64,000 bases of DNA from Comamonadaceae bacterium (GCA_947442105.1 CANEVH010000004.1:29957-93956), one strand, 5' to 3'. Positions 32,706-42,257 are shown, counted from the first letter of the stretch. The notes: generated by a model from the sequence alone, not told the origin. Translations and numbers: made by a program.

Positions 32706-33859
32706 GCGGCAGCCTGGGGCGAGAGTTGCTTGCCATCGGCGTCAAACAACATGGTGGTGGGAATTTTCGGCGTGGGCCGGGCCATGGGGTCCACGCCCGG
32801 CTGCACCTGCGCCAGGCTAAACACATAGGCAATCACCTGTGCCACGGCAAAGTACAGGGCCTCGGGGATGGGCTGGTCCAGCTCGGTGGTGAAGTACAAA
32901 GCACGGGCCAGCTCGGGCGCCTGGAAGACTTCAATGTGGTTGTTTTTGGCCTCTTCGCGGATGCGGGCGGCCACGAAGTCGGCGCCCTTGGCCAGCAAAA
33001 TCGGCGCGCCGTCGGCCGTGGGGTCGTAGGACAAGGCGATGGCGAAATGCTCGGGGTTGGTGATGATGACGTCGGCGTCCTTGACCTTTTGCATCATGCG
33101 CACCGTGGCCACTTCGCGCTGGCGCCGGCGTATTTGGGCCTTGACCTCGGGGCGGCCTTCCATGTCTTTGTGCTCGTCGCGAATTTCTTGCTTGGACATG
33201 CGCATGCGCTTCATGAAGGAGTAGCGCTGGTAGGGTGCGTCAACCATGGCAATCAGCACCAGGCTGAGCGTGAGCCAGAGCACCGACTCCGAAATCAGCG
33301 AACCCGCCAAGGCCAGCGCAGGCTCTAAGCCCATGCCGCCCAGCGACATCAGGGCCGCAAAATGCCGGTCCAGCAGCATCAGCAGCACCACCGCAATCAG
33401 CGTGAACTTAAGAATGGACTTGAGCAGCTCCACCACCGCGTGGCCACCAAACATGCGTTTGATGCCCGCCAGCGGGTTGAGTTTGGAGAGTTTGGGCAGG
33501 ATCGCGTCCCACGAGAACAAAAAGCCGCCGGTGGCGCCCGAGGCCAAAATCGCCACCACCATGGTCACCAGCATCAGCGGCAGCACCAGCAAAAAACCAT
33601 GCATGGCCTGGGTGGCAAGGGCCTGGGGCAGCAGGGCAGGGGTGTCCAGAAACTTGCGGTCCAGGGTAAAGCCCGCAGCAAAGTACACCGACAACTGGCG
33701 AAACCAGATGCCGCCCAGCGACATCAGCATCAGCACCGCGCCAATCATCACGCCAGCGGCGGGCAGCTCTTGCGAGCGCGCGACCTGGCCTTCTTCGCGG
33801 GCGCGTTTGAGGCGCCTGGCGGTCGGTTCTTCGGTGCGTTCTGCGCTGTCGTCGGACAT
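32702..33859 (-). CDS. flhB: FlhB, flagellar export switch protein
   Basis: 385 residues with four transmembrane helices and a cytoplasmic C-domain. N-terminal signature SDDSAERTEEPTARRLKRAREEGQVARSQEL is typical. The autocleavage motif is NPEH (DVIITNPEHFAIAL) rather than the usual NPTH; Asn-Pro, the cleaved bond, is intact. FlhB interacts with FliK to switch from hook to filament substrates. It follows fliR by 14 nt and overlaps the SPOR gene by 4 nt. Confidence 0.97.
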   Translation of the reverse strand: MSDDSAERTEEPTARRLKRAREEGQVARSQELPAAGVMIGAVLMLMSLGGIWFRQLSVYFAAGFTLDRKFLDTPALLPQALATQAMHGFLLVLPLMLVTMVVAILASGATGGFLFSWDAILPKLSKLNPLAGIKRMFGGHAVVELLKSILKFTLIAVVLLMLLDRHFAALMSLGGMGLEPALALAGSLISESVLWLTLSLVLIAMVDAPYQRYSFMKRMRMSKQEIRDEHKDMEGRPEVKAQIRRRQREVATVRMMQKVKDADVIITNPEHFAIALSYDPTADGAPILLAKGADFVAARIREEAKNNHIEVFQAPELARALYFTTELDQPIPEALYFAVAQVIAYVFSLAQVQPGVDPMARPTPKIPTTMLFDADGKQLSPQAAA

Positions 33860-33873
33860 GGTCTGTCAGCGCA

Positions 33874-34644
33874 CTATTGCAGGCCAAACTGGCCGCGAAC
33901 TTCCACAAATCCCTGCAGCCAGAGCCACTGCATGCGCGCGCCCATGCTGGGCAGGGCCACCATCAAAATGCCAAAACCGGCCACGATCATGACCGGCAGA
34001 CCCAAAGAAAAAATGTTCAAGCTGGGCGCGGCGCGCGTGGCCACACCCAGGCCGATGTTGATAAACAACATGGTCACCATCACCGGCAGCGCCAGCAGCA
34101 GGCCACCCAGAAAAATCATGGAGCTCCACTGCACAAAGTGCGCCCACGCCCCGGCGGTGACCAGGCCCTTGCCAATGGGCATGCTGGCAAAGCTGTCTAT
34201 TACCAGGCCCAAAAGCATGGCGTGCCCGCCCATGCCCACAAAAATCAGCGTAGACAAAATCAGCAGAAACTGCGCCAGCACCGGCACATTGCCCAGGTTG
34301 GGGTCCATCAGGTTGGCCATGGACAAGCCAATGGCGGTGGAGACCGATTGGCCAGCCAGCAATATGGCTGCCGTGATGACCTGCAAGCTCAGGCCCATGA
34401 CCAGGCCTATGCTGATTTGGTTGAAGATTTCCACCAAGCCAGCAGCCGACACCGGGTCAATCACCGGCCAGGTGAACACCGGGTAAACCATCCAAGTAAT
34501 GGCTACCGCCAGCAACACCCGCATGCGCACATTGAGCGCGCGCAGCGAAAAAATCGGCGCCGACATCAGCAGCGCCGAGATGCGCAGCATGGGCCATAAG
34601 AACGTGTAGAAACGCTCGACGATGTCGTTGGCCAGGAGGTTCAT
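33874..34644 (-). CDS. fliR: FliR, flagellar export gate protein
   Basis: 256 residues from ATG 34644 (an in-frame TTG at 34680 would overlap fliQ). Multiple transmembrane helices; family segments FLWPMLRISALLMSAPIFS and MANLMDPNLGNVPVLAQFLLILSTLIFVGMGGH. FliR forms the export gate with FliP and FliQ. The ATG places 14 residues before FLWP, as in homologues. Confidence 0.95.
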   Translation of the reverse strand: MNLLANDIVERFYTFLWPMLRISALLMSAPIFSLRALNVRMRVLLAVAITWMVYPVFTWPVIDPVSAAGLVEIFNQISIGLVMGLSLQVITAAILLAGQSVSTAIGLSMANLMDPNLGNVPVLAQFLLILSTLIFVGMGGHAMLLGLVIDSFASMPIGKGLVTAGAWAHFVQWSSMIFLGGLLLALPVMVTMLFINIGLGVATRAAPSLNIFSLGLPVMIVAGFGILMVALPSMGARMQWLWLQGFVEVRGQFGLQ

Positions 34645-34672
34645 GCGCAGGCTTAGGTGGTGGGCGAGGAGT

Positions 34673-34942
34673 TCAGGCAAACAGCGTCGGAATGCGCTGA
34701 AACAGGCCGCGCGTGTAGTCCACCAGCGTGGCCAGTTGCCAGCCGCCCACTATGGCCAGCGTAATGGCCAGGGCAGCGAGTTTGGGGATAAAGCTCAGCG
34801 TGGACTCATTGATCGAGGTGGCGGCCTGGATGATGCCGATGAATAAACCCACGCCCAGGGACACACCCAAGAGCGGGGCGGAGATCAGCACAATCATCCA
34901 TAGGGCTTGGTGCCCGAGGTCTACCACGGCGGCAATGTCCAT
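34673..34942 (-). CDS. fliQ: FliQ, flagellar export gate protein
   Basis: 89 residues, two transmembrane helices (LGHQALWMIVLISAPLLGVSLGVGLFIGIIQAATSINESTLSFIPKLAALAITL spanning). Canonical FliQ size and sequence; QAATSINESTLSF is a clear signature. Lies between fliP (30 nt) and fliR. Confidence 0.97.
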   Translation of the reverse strand: MDIAAVVDLGHQALWMIVLISAPLLGVSLGVGLFIGIIQAATSINESTLSFIPKLAALAITLAIVGGWQLATLVDYTRGLFQRIPTLFA

Positions 34943-34972
34943 TTTTTTCGTTCCTTGAAAGAGTGGGCGCCG

Positions 34973-35716
34973 CTAGTGCACAAAGCTGGCGGCTAGCGAA
35001 CCCATGATCAGGCTCCAGCCGTCCACCAGCACAAATAGCATGAGCTTGAAGGGCATGGAAATCATCATGGGCGAGAGCATGGCCATGCCCATGGACATGA
35101 GCACGCTGGCCACAATCAGGTCGATCACGACAAAGGGGATGTAAATCAGAAAACCGATGGTGAAGGCGCTTTTGAGTTCGGACGTAATGAAGGCGGGCAC
35201 CAAGGTGGTAAACGGCACTTGGCTTGCGTCTGTCACATCGGCCTTGCGCGCCATTTGCATGAAGAGGCCTATATCCTCTTCGCGGGTTTGTTTGAGCATG
35301 AAGCCGCGCAGCGGTGCCTCGGCAGCGGCCAAGGCCTGGTCAAACTTCATGCCGTTTTCCATGTAAGGCACCACGGCGTTGGCGTAGATGTCGGTGAGCA
35401 CCGGCGACATGATGAACAGCGTCAAAAACAGCGCAATGCCGACCAGCACATTGTTGGGCGGGGTTTGACCCGTGCCCAGCGCCTGGCGCAGGATGGACAT
35501 GACGATGATGATGCGCACAAACGAGGTCATCATCAGCAGCAGCGAGGGCAGCAGGCTGATGGTGGTCATCAGTGCCAGCAGTTGCAAAGACAGGCTGTAC
35601 TGCGCGTCTTTGCCGCTGGCGGTCACATTGACCATGGGTATGCCTTGCGCCCAGCCCAGGGCGGGCACCAGCAACACCATGGCCGCGCAGGCGGCCCAGA
35701 TCCATTTATTTTTCAC
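34973..35716 (-). CDS. fliP: FliP, flagellar export gate protein
   Basis: 247 residues from GTG 35716, which overlaps the end of fliO; a longer open frame to 35809 lies inside fliO and is rejected. A signal peptide (KWIWAACAAMVLLVPALGWAQG) precedes the FliP body: LLPSLLLMMTSFVRIIIVMSILRQALGTGQTPPNNVLVGIALFLTLFIM and the C-terminal PFKLMLFVLVDGWSLIMGSL. Core of the type III export gate. Confidence 0.96.
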   Translation of the reverse strand: MKNKWIWAACAAMVLLVPALGWAQGIPMVNVTASGKDAQYSLSLQLLALMTTISLLPSLLLMMTSFVRIIIVMSILRQALGTGQTPPNNVLVGIALFLTLFIMSPVLTDIYANAVVPYMENGMKFDQALAAAEAPLRGFMLKQTREEDIGLFMQMARKADVTDASQVPFTTLVPAFITSELKSAFTIGFLIYIPFVVIDLIVASVLMSMGMAMLSPMMISMPFKLMLFVLVDGWSLIMGSLAASFVH

Positions 35717-36002
35717 GCGGCTTTTCCTGCACGGGCTTGCGGGCTTCCCAGCGGCCCAAGGTGGTGAATTGGCTGGCAGTGATGCCCACCAACACCTGAT
35801 TCCCCCCAACGCGCACCAGCGCCATTTTTTGCCTGGGCCCCACGCTAATGGTTTCCAGCACTTCTAGCCGTGCGGGGCCTTTGTTTTTAACCTGCAAGGT
35901 CTTCATGCGTTTGAGCATCCAAAACATGGCACCCAGCAGCCCCAGCACCAGCAACATGCTGGCGCCCATGCGCAACCAATCGATATCTCCTGCGGCGTTC
36001 AT
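35706..36002 (-). CDS. fliO: FliO, export gate assembly factor
   Basis: 98 residues. One transmembrane helix (MGASMLLVLGLLGAMFWMLKRM) followed by the FliO cytoplasmic domain (RLEVLETISVGPRQKMALVRVGGNQVLVGITASQFTTLG). It stabilises FliP during gate assembly. Located between fliN (6 nt) and fliP (overlap). Confidence 0.94.
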   Translation of the reverse strand: MNAAGDIDWLRMGASMLLVLGLLGAMFWMLKRMKTLQVKNKGPARLEVLETISVGPRQKMALVRVGGNQVLVGITASQFTTLGRWEARKPVQEKPREK

Positions 36003-36008
36003 GGCGCT

Positions 36009-36320
36009 TCAGAGGTGTTTCATCCGCTCGGAAGCGGGTACGACGCGCGTGAGGCGAATGCCGTAGCGCTCATTGACCAGCACCACCTCGCCTTGGGCGA
36101 CCACGGTGTTGTTGATCAGCAGGTCCAGCGGCTCACCGGCAATGCGGTCCAGCTCGACCACGCTGCCCTGGGTCAGGCGCATCAGGTCTTTGATTTTGAT
36201 CATGGCCCGGCCCACCTCAATGCTCATGGTGACGCTGATGTTTTGCAGCACTTCGGGGTTGATTTGGTTCTCCGGATCTTTGGGAGCGGAGAGCACTTTG
36301 GAGTCAGGGATGTCGCTCAT
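36009..36320 (-). CDS. fliN: FliN, flagellar switch protein
   Basis: 103 residues. The SpoA domain is complete: EVGRAMIKIKDLMRLTQGSVVELDRIAGEPLDLLINNTVVAQGEVVLVNERYGIRLTRV. FliN forms the lower C ring with FliM and helps dock the export ATPase complex. 17 nt after fliM. Confidence 0.97.
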   Translation of the reverse strand: MSDIPDSKVLSAPKDPENQINPEVLQNISVTMSIEVGRAMIKIKDLMRLTQGSVVELDRIAGEPLDLLINNTVVAQGEVVLVNERYGIRLTRVVPASERMKHL

Positions 36321-36337
36321 AGCGTGGTTCCTAGGGT

Positions 36338-37330
36338 TTAGTGGTTGCCGGGTGCAAGGGCGCGCTCAATCAGCACCGCCGTCTGCGCGCCCAGCGTGCC
36401 CACCTGAACGTCAAACGCCGCAATGCCGTTGGGCTGCAGGCTGGCAAATTCAGGCTTTTTGAAATACAAAATATCGCCGGGCTGCATGGTCTCGACCACG
36501 CGCAAGGTGGTGTTCACTTGGCCCAGGATGACGTTGGCTTCCAGGCAAGCGCCGCCCACGGCGTCTTCGAGGTTCTCGCGCCAGACGCGGTCGGAGTCTT
36601 CGTTGCCGTCGCCCGATTGCACGCGGCTGCGCAGCAGCTCACGCACCGGCTTGAGCGAGACGTAGGGGTGAACCAGGTCGATAAAACCCATGTTCTGGGT
36701 GGCCGTTTCGGTCTCGAAACGGCTCAGAATGACCAGGTCGTTTTCGTCGGCAATCTGGGCAAACTGGGGATTGATCTCGGAGCTGACAAACTCAAAGTCC
36801 AGCGGCATGACCGGGCTCCAGGCCTCTTTGAGGTTGCGAAAGGTCACGTCCAAAATCATGTTGATGATGCGGGTTTCCATAGGGGTGAACATGCGCCCGG
36901 ACGCAAGCTGGCCAATGGCGCCTTTGCCAAAGCCACCAAAAAAACTGTCCAAAGAACTGAACACAATGGTCGGGTCGATCACCACCATGGAATAGCCGCG
37001 CAAGGGGTTCATGCGAATCACGTTGACCGACAGCGGGGCGCGCAGTTCACGGACGTAGTCGCCAAACTTGACGATCTGGACCTTCATCGGGTTGATCCGT
37101 GGGCTGCTGCGCAGCATGTCCATCAAACCGGGGCGAAACAGGCGGATGAAGCGCTCGTTGATCATGTCGATCGCGGTGACGTTCACGCCCAGGCTGCTGT
37201 CTTCGCTGGCAATGTCGTGCTTGCGCACGCGCGCGGCCGTGTTAAAGCCGGTATCCACCGCAATCGAGCCGTCGCTCACGCCTTCGGCAAGGGCCGACAG
37301 CTCATCGGCTGAAAGAAGGTTATCTGCCAT
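36338..37330 (-). CDS. fliM: FliM, flagellar switch protein
   Basis: 330 residues, normal length. The N-terminal CheY-P binding peptide is LLSADELSALAEGV. The middle domain holds the FliG-binding GGFGKGAIG loop, and the C-terminal SpoA domain includes VNTTLRVVETMQPGDILYF. Part of the C-ring rotor; fliG is not in the window. Confidence 0.97.
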   Translation of the reverse strand: MADNLLSADELSALAEGVSDGSIAVDTGFNTAARVRKHDIASEDSSLGVNVTAIDMINERFIRLFRPGLMDMLRSSPRINPMKVQIVKFGDYVRELRAPLSVNVIRMNPLRGYSMVVIDPTIVFSSLDSFFGGFGKGAIGQLASGRMFTPMETRIINMILDVTFRNLKEAWSPVMPLDFEFVSSEINPQFAQIADENDLVILSRFETETATQNMGFIDLVHPYVSLKPVRELLRSRVQSGDGNEDSDRVWRENLEDAVGGACLEANVILGQVNTTLRVVETMQPGDILYFKKPEFASLQPNGIAAFDVQVGTLGAQTAVLIERALAPGNH

Positions 37331-37360
37331 GGTGCAACAAAAAGAGGCTGTGGAAAACCA

Positions 37361-38011
37361 TTACTGCACGATGAAGGAGGTGAAATAAATCTCCTCGATG
37401 CCGCCAAAGTCTTCGTATTTCTCCAGCAAGGTGTTCATGGCGTCGCGGATTTTTATGCCCAACTCTTTGCGAAAGTCGGGCTTGGACAGGTCGGCCTCGG
37501 TGGTCAGGCGCATCGCGTCCATGACCACCGAGCGCAAGGCGAACTCGTGCTTTTTGACGTTTTCGACCACGCGCTCGTCGTAGCGCGTCATCAGCGCAAT
37601 CTGTACCGACATCACTTTGCGCGAGCCCGCCAGGTTCACCAAGAACTCGCGCTCTAGCTGGCTGTAGGTGTATTCAAAGCGCGGGCTGTCAGGTGACTTT
37701 TTGTTGAGTTTGGGCGGGCCACCCGCGTCCTTGCCGCCCTCGGCCTTTTTCTCTCCGTGGCCGCCTTCGGCTTTCTTTTCACCATGTCCGTCTGCCGCAG
37801 GGGCTCCTGCCCCGTGGCCGTCGGCTGGGGCCGCGCCGTCGGTCATGGCTTCTTCGGCCGTGGGCGCGGGCTTGTTAAAAAAGCCGGTGATAAACAAGGT
37901 GCCCACCATGGTTCCGGCGACAAGAAGCACCAAGGCCAGCACCGCAAGAATGATTTTTACCAGGGGCTTCTTGGGCTTTTCTTCTACTTCGGGGGTTGCT
38001 GCATCAGCCAT
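37361..38011 (-). CDS. fliL: FliL, stator-associated basal-body protein
   Basis: 216 residues. One transmembrane helix (VKIILAVLALVLLVAGTMVGTLFITGFF), a Gly/His/Lys-rich periplasmic linker with a duplicated GHGEKKAEG unit, and the FliL domain (EREFLVNLAGSRKVMSVQIALMTRYDERVVENVKKHEFALRSVVMD). FliL rings surround and stabilise the stator. First gene after fliK in the minus-strand export operon. Confidence 0.95.
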   Translation of the reverse strand: MADAATPEVEEKPKKPLVKIILAVLALVLLVAGTMVGTLFITGFFNKPAPTAEEAMTDGAAPADGHGAGAPAADGHGEKKAEGGHGEKKAEGGKDAGGPPKLNKKSPDSPRFEYTYSQLEREFLVNLAGSRKVMSVQIALMTRYDERVVENVKKHEFALRSVVMDAMRLTTEADLSKPDFRKELGIKIRDAMNTLLEKYEDFGGIEEIYFTSFIVQ

Positions 38012-38061
38012 GGGGCACCTTTGTTGCGTGGTTCATTCGTTGATCAAGGCCTGCTGCTGGC

Positions 38062-39861
38062 CTAGGCCAGCACATTCAGGCCGTCGGTTTGCGTCGCGCC
38101 GTCCTTCGGGGCTGCGGGCATTGCGGAGGCAGTCGTGCCGCCCACAGAGCCTTTGCCCAGTGCGCTTGCGCGCCCTTTGCCGGGTGTCGAATTTCCGCCA
38201 GATTGGCGGCTTTGATCTCCATTCACAGTGATCGAAGCAACTGTCATGCCAGCGTCCGCCAAGGTGTCTCGCAGCTTGTGGTGGCCCTGCACCATCAGCT
38301 CGCGGGTCACCGCACTGTCGGCGCTAAACAAGGCGTCCAGGCCCCCGGCGTGCATGTCCAGTTCCACATGGATGCTGCCCAGTGCGGCGGGTTGCATGCG
38401 CATTTGCAGCTTCCATTGCCCCCGTTCAATCTGGGCAATCAGGCGCTGCGCGGCGGCCTGGCCCATCTGGTTTGCCATGTGCTGGAACTGCTGGGCCCGT
38501 TGCTCGGTTTGCGCTTGCGCGTTGTTGCTGTTGTCCGCGTTGCTGCCCGCGTCCGCTTGGGCCACCAGGGGTGGTGTGGCGCTGCCACCTAGCAAGGCAA
38601 GATCGGTCGTGTTGGCAGGCATGTCCATCGCGGATGGGACGCCGGGCGCCAAGTCGTAATCGGGCGGCACGTCCAAGTGCAGCGTATCCAAGGCGGGTGT
38701 CGCCAGCGCTTTGGCAAGCGGCCCAGATGCCAGCAAGGCAGCCCATGGGGACTCTTTGCCAGTGCCCGACATCTGCGCCAGGCGCTGGGTGATGTCGGGT
38801 GCGGCCATGAGCAAGCTCAGGCGCAGCGCATCTTGTGGACGCGCGTCTGGGCTTGGCGCAGTGGTGCCCACGGCGGCGGCGGCTGCTGCTAGCAAAGCGC
38901 TCGCGGTCTGGTTGGGGGCCGGTTCAAGCGCTGCGAGGGGCGCGGCCTGTGGGCTGAAAGACGGCTTTGCGCCTTGCGGCGCGATAAGGCCGCTGGGGGT
39001 CGCCAAAACCGCTGTTTCAAGCTGGGCGCTAGCCGCCCCAGCCGCGCCTGCCACCGCTGTGGCCTGGCCACTGGCACTGGGGCCACCGCCTTGTTGGAGT
39101 GCTTGAACATGGGGGTCCAGGGCGGGCGATGCGGCCAAACTCAGCGTGACCACCGTTGCGCCAAGAGCAGGCCTGAACGGCGCCTCAGGTGTGGCTTGCG
39201 CCACCACGATTTCAGCCGTCCCCGGTAGTCGGGCCAAGGGCGCCAGACCCAGCGCCAAAGTGGCTCCAGTAGGGGTTGCAGTAGGGGTTGCAGTAGGGAG
39301 CGCGGAAGGCCTTGCTACTTGCGACGCCGCAAAGCCACTTGGGGTGGCCAGAAGGGCTATTTCGATGTTTGCTGTGGTTGCCAATGAAGTGCCCGTGGCG
39401 GCAATGGCCTCCAGGCCGGTGCTGGGGCTATCGCCCTCACCCCGAACACCTGTTTGAGTGGCAGGCGCTGGGCGGCTGTTGACGGTCTACAACGTGACTC
39501 CCAAAGAAGTGCCAAACAGCGCCTGTACTGCGGCTTCATGCAGGCCTTGCTGGCGGGCAAACTGCGCCAGACTTTCCATGCTTGGCAAGGGCGCGTCGCT
39601 GGTAATCACGTTGAGGTTGTTGCCCAGCGGCACCACTTGCAAGAGCGCGTCCTGCGCGCCCAGGGCGGCAAACTGTTGCCGCTGGGTCTTGAGGGTTTCT
39701 CCCGTCAGGACTTCGAAAAAACCCCGCCCTTCGGCGCCGGTTTTCGCGGGCGCTGCGCTTGCCAGGTTGTCGGCTGCTGCGGGTGAAACTGCGGAAGCCG
39801 CAGAAGCCGCAGGAGCTGGTGAAGTGCCACGTGTCGCCAAAAAATTGAGCTGAGATTCCAT
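38062..39861 (-). pseudogene. fliK: FliK, hook-length control, interrupted by an in-frame TAG
   Basis: One reading frame from ATG 39861 to 38062 is broken only by a TAG at 39487-39489. Upstream of it are 124 residues typical of FliK N-termini (GRGFFEVLTGETLKTQRQQFAALGAQ; SLAQFARQQGLHEAAVQALFG). Downstream, 474 codons stay in the same frame without frameshift and include the Ala/Pro/Thr-rich linker (two ATPSG repeats) and the FliK C-terminal domain (QLQMRMQPAALGSIHVELDMHAGGLDALFSADSAVTRELM region). No start codon with a good ribosome-binding site follows the TAG; the best is TTG 39384. Options: true inactivation, stop-codon readthrough, reinitiation, or a sequencing error. The C-terminal part is what contacts FlhB. 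Confidence 0.8.
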
Positions 39862-39913
39862 CGAGACAACCGTTCTGGTGGTGCCACGTGCGGTGGCGAA
39901 AAACCAGCAGTCA

Positions 39914-39929
39914 TGCAAGAAGCGTGACA
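39914..39929 (-). promoter_or_regulatory. Possible sigma-54 promoter of fliK-fliL-flhB
   Basis: Minus-strand TGTCACGCTTCTTGCA matches TGGCAC-N5-TTGCA except for one of the two conserved G bases at -24. Position is good, about 41 nt from predicted initiation to the fliK ATG. The GG loss makes this tentative. Confidence 0.4.
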
Positions 39930-39985
39930 GGACCCTGCTTGCCGCTTCGCGCCGTCAAAAGGGCGCGATTGCTGTCGGAAAAGTG

Positions 39986-40001
39986 TGGCATGGACATTGC
40001 G
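39986..40001 (+). promoter_or_regulatory. Sigma-54 promoter of flhA-flhF-flhG-fliA
   Basis: TGGCATGGACATTGCG fits TGGCAY-N5-TTGCN with GG/GC 10 bp apart, in the divergent fliK-flhA gap. Initiation would be about 64 nt before the flhA ATG. It also shows why the flhA start is at 40076: longer starts would span the promoter. Confidence 0.75.
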
Positions 40002-40075
40002 TTCAGGGTCTGCATGCCAGCGCAATTCCGCCATTTCCCCGACGCCGCCTAAGGCGGTCGCACGAAATTCCGTCC

Positions 40076-42196
40076 ATGAGCACGATGACCCTGTCGAACA
40101 TTCGACAAAACCTCGCCAAGTTCAACTTCAATGACCTGAGCATTCCTGCGCTGGTCTTGTTGATCATGGGCATGCTGGTCATTCCGCTGCACCCCATGCT
40201 GCTGGACGTGTTGTTCACCTTCAATATTGCGTCTAGCGTGCTGATCATCATGATCGCCATCAAGATTCGCCGACCGCTGGAGTTCTCGGCTTTTCCGTCC
40301 GTGCTCTTGTTTGCCACCATGCTGCGCTTGGCGCTCAACGTGGCGTCCACCCGCGTGATTTTGGTCAACGGTCACGAGGGCCACGAGGCCGCAGGCAAGG
40401 TGGTGGCGGCCTTTGGCGAGTTTGTCATTGGCGGCAACTACGTGGTGGGCTTTATCATTTTTGCGATTTTGATGATCGTGAACTTCTTTGTGGTGACCAA
40501 GGGCGCGGGCCGCGTCTCGGAAGTGAATGCCCGCTTTACCCTGGACGCCATGCCCGGCAAGCAAATGGCCATTGACGCCGACCTCAACGCCGGCGTCATC
40601 GACCAAGAAACCGCCAAAACCCGGCGCGCCGAGCTGGCGCAGGAGTCTGACTTTTTCGGCTCCATGGACGGCGCGTCCAAGTTCGTGAGCGGCGACGCGA
40701 TTGCCGGCTTGTTGATTCTGGTCATCAACCTGGTGGGTGGCCTGGCGATTGGCATTGGCCAGCACGGTTTGTCCTTGAGCGAGGCCGGGCGCATTTATTC
40801 CCTGCTGACGATTGGCGACGGCCTGGTTGCGCAGATTCCGTCATTGCTGCTCTCGCTGGCCACCGCCATTGTGGTGACGCGCGTGACCACCACCGAATCC
40901 ATGGCCGAGCAGGCGGGCGCGCAATTGGGCAACCCCACGGCCTTGTTTGTTACCTCGTCCATCATGGCGATTTTGGGCCTGGTGCCCGGCATGCCGCACC
41001 TGGTGTTTATTGCCTTGTCGGCTGGGGCGGCTGCGCTGGGCTTTTATGTGCTGCGCCGCTCGGCTGCAGCCAGTGATTCCCCCGAAAGCATGGCCGCTGC
41101 GGCAGCGGCCATGCCCGAGCAGCCCAAAGAACTGGGCTGGGAAGACCTGGACCAGGTCGACCTGGTGGGCCTGGAAATTGGCTACGGCCTGATTCCGCTG
41201 GTCAACGCCGACACTGGCGGCCAGCTGATGACGCGCGTCAAAGGCGTGCGCAAAAAGCTCTCGGCTGAGCTGGGCTTTTTGATTCAGCCGGTACGCATCC
41301 GCGACGCCCTGAGCATTGACCCTGACAGCTACCACATCGTGCTCAAAGGCGTGATCCGGGGCCGGGGCAAGATCAAAGTGGGCCGTGAAATGGCCATCAA
41401 CCCCGGCCAGGTTTACGGCCCGCTGGAAGGCACGCCCACGCAAGAACCCGCGTTTGGCCTAGAAGCCGTGTGGATAGAGCCCTCGCAGCGCGACCATGCC
41501 CGCGCCCTGGGTTACACCGTGGTGGACGCCGCCACCGCCGTGGCCACCCACCTGAACAAAGTGCTGCGTGACAATTCGTCAGACCTGCTCAGCCACGACG
41601 AAGTGCAGCAGTTGCTCGACAAGCTGACCGCCCGTTCGCCCAAGCTGGTGGAAGACTTGGTGCCCGCCAAACTGTCTTTGGGCGTGCTCACCCGCACCCT
41701 GCAAAGCCTGCTGAACGACGGTGTGTCGATTCGCGATATGCGCACCATTGTCGAAACCCTGTCCGAAGTGGCCACCCGTACCCAAGACCCCGAACAACTC
41801 ACTGCCCTGGTTCGCCCGCGCCTAGGCCGCATGATTGTGCAAGGCCTGGTGGACGACAAAGAAACCCTTTCCGTGATGACCTTGGACCCCGGCCTGGAGC
41901 AATTGCTGCACAACGTGCTGCAGCAGCAAGGCCAGGGCCAAAACATGGTGATCGAACCCGGCTTGGCCGAGCGCCTGTTCGGCGCGCTGCGCGAGGGTAC
42001 GAAATCGGTTGAAGACCAGGGCCACAACGCGGTGCTGGTCGTGTCCCCCGCGATCCGCCCCTGGTTGTCCAAGTCGGTCCGCCACCGCGTGAGCGAACTC
42101 GTCATCCTGTCCTACGGCGAAATTCCGGACGACCAGTCGGTCAAGGTGATCCACACCGTGCACGCCGAAACCAAACCCAACGAGGTTCGCCGCTAG
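40076..42196 (+). CDS. flhA: FlhA, flagellar export gate platform
   Basis: 706 residues from ATG 40076 (MSTMTLSNIRQ); the frame is open to 39878 but crosses the sigma-54 promoter. Seven to eight transmembrane helices in the first 330 residues with the FlhA signatures FPSVLLFATMLRLALNVASTR and RVSEVNARFTLDAMPGKQMAIDADLNAG (FHIPEP region), then the cytoplasmic ring domain (LGWEDLDQVDLVGLEIGYGLIPLVN). It converts ion flow into export and docks chaperone-substrate complexes. Head of the flhA-flhF-flhG-fliA operon. Confidence 0.97.
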   Translation: MSTMTLSNIRQNLAKFNFNDLSIPALVLLIMGMLVIPLHPMLLDVLFTFNIASSVLIIMIAIKIRRPLEFSAFPSVLLFATMLRLALNVASTRVILVNGHEGHEAAGKVVAAFGEFVIGGNYVVGFIIFAILMIVNFFVVTKGAGRVSEVNARFTLDAMPGKQMAIDADLNAGVIDQETAKTRRAELAQESDFFGSMDGASKFVSGDAIAGLLILVINLVGGLAIGIGQHGLSLSEAGRIYSLLTIGDGLVAQIPSLLLSLATAIVVTRVTTTESMAEQAGAQLGNPTALFVTSSIMAILGLVPGMPHLVFIALSAGAAALGFYVLRRSAAASDSPESMAAAAAAMPEQPKELGWEDLDQVDLVGLEIGYGLIPLVNADTGGQLMTRVKGVRKKLSAELGFLIQPVRIRDALSIDPDSYHIVLKGVIRGRGKIKVGREMAINPGQVYGPLEGTPTQEPAFGLEAVWIEPSQRDHARALGYTVVDAATAVATHLNKVLRDNSSDLLSHDEVQQLLDKLTARSPKLVEDLVPAKLSLGVLTRTLQSLLNDGVSIRDMRTIVETLSEVATRTQDPEQLTALVRPRLGRMIVQGLVDDKETLSVMTLDPGLEQLLHNVLQQQGQGQNMVIEPGLAERLFGALREGTKSVEDQGHNAVLVVSPAIRPWLSKSVRHRVSELVILSYGEIPDDQSVKVIHTVHAETKPNEVRR

Positions 42197-42257
42197 GGGC
42201 GCGAGGCCCCCGCCGCCGCCCTGAGCCAGACCCCCCACATTCAAACCAAAGACTGCC

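Noticed and set aside
38013..38028. Plus-strand GGGCACCTTTGTTGCG, a close sigma-54 consensus match
   Set aside because: It overlaps the fliL start and points into fliK antisense, with no plus-strand gene before 40076. Probably chance.
39878..40075. 66-residue N-terminal extension of FlhA
   Set aside because: It runs across the sigma-54 promoter and is unlike FlhA; the normal start is at 40076.
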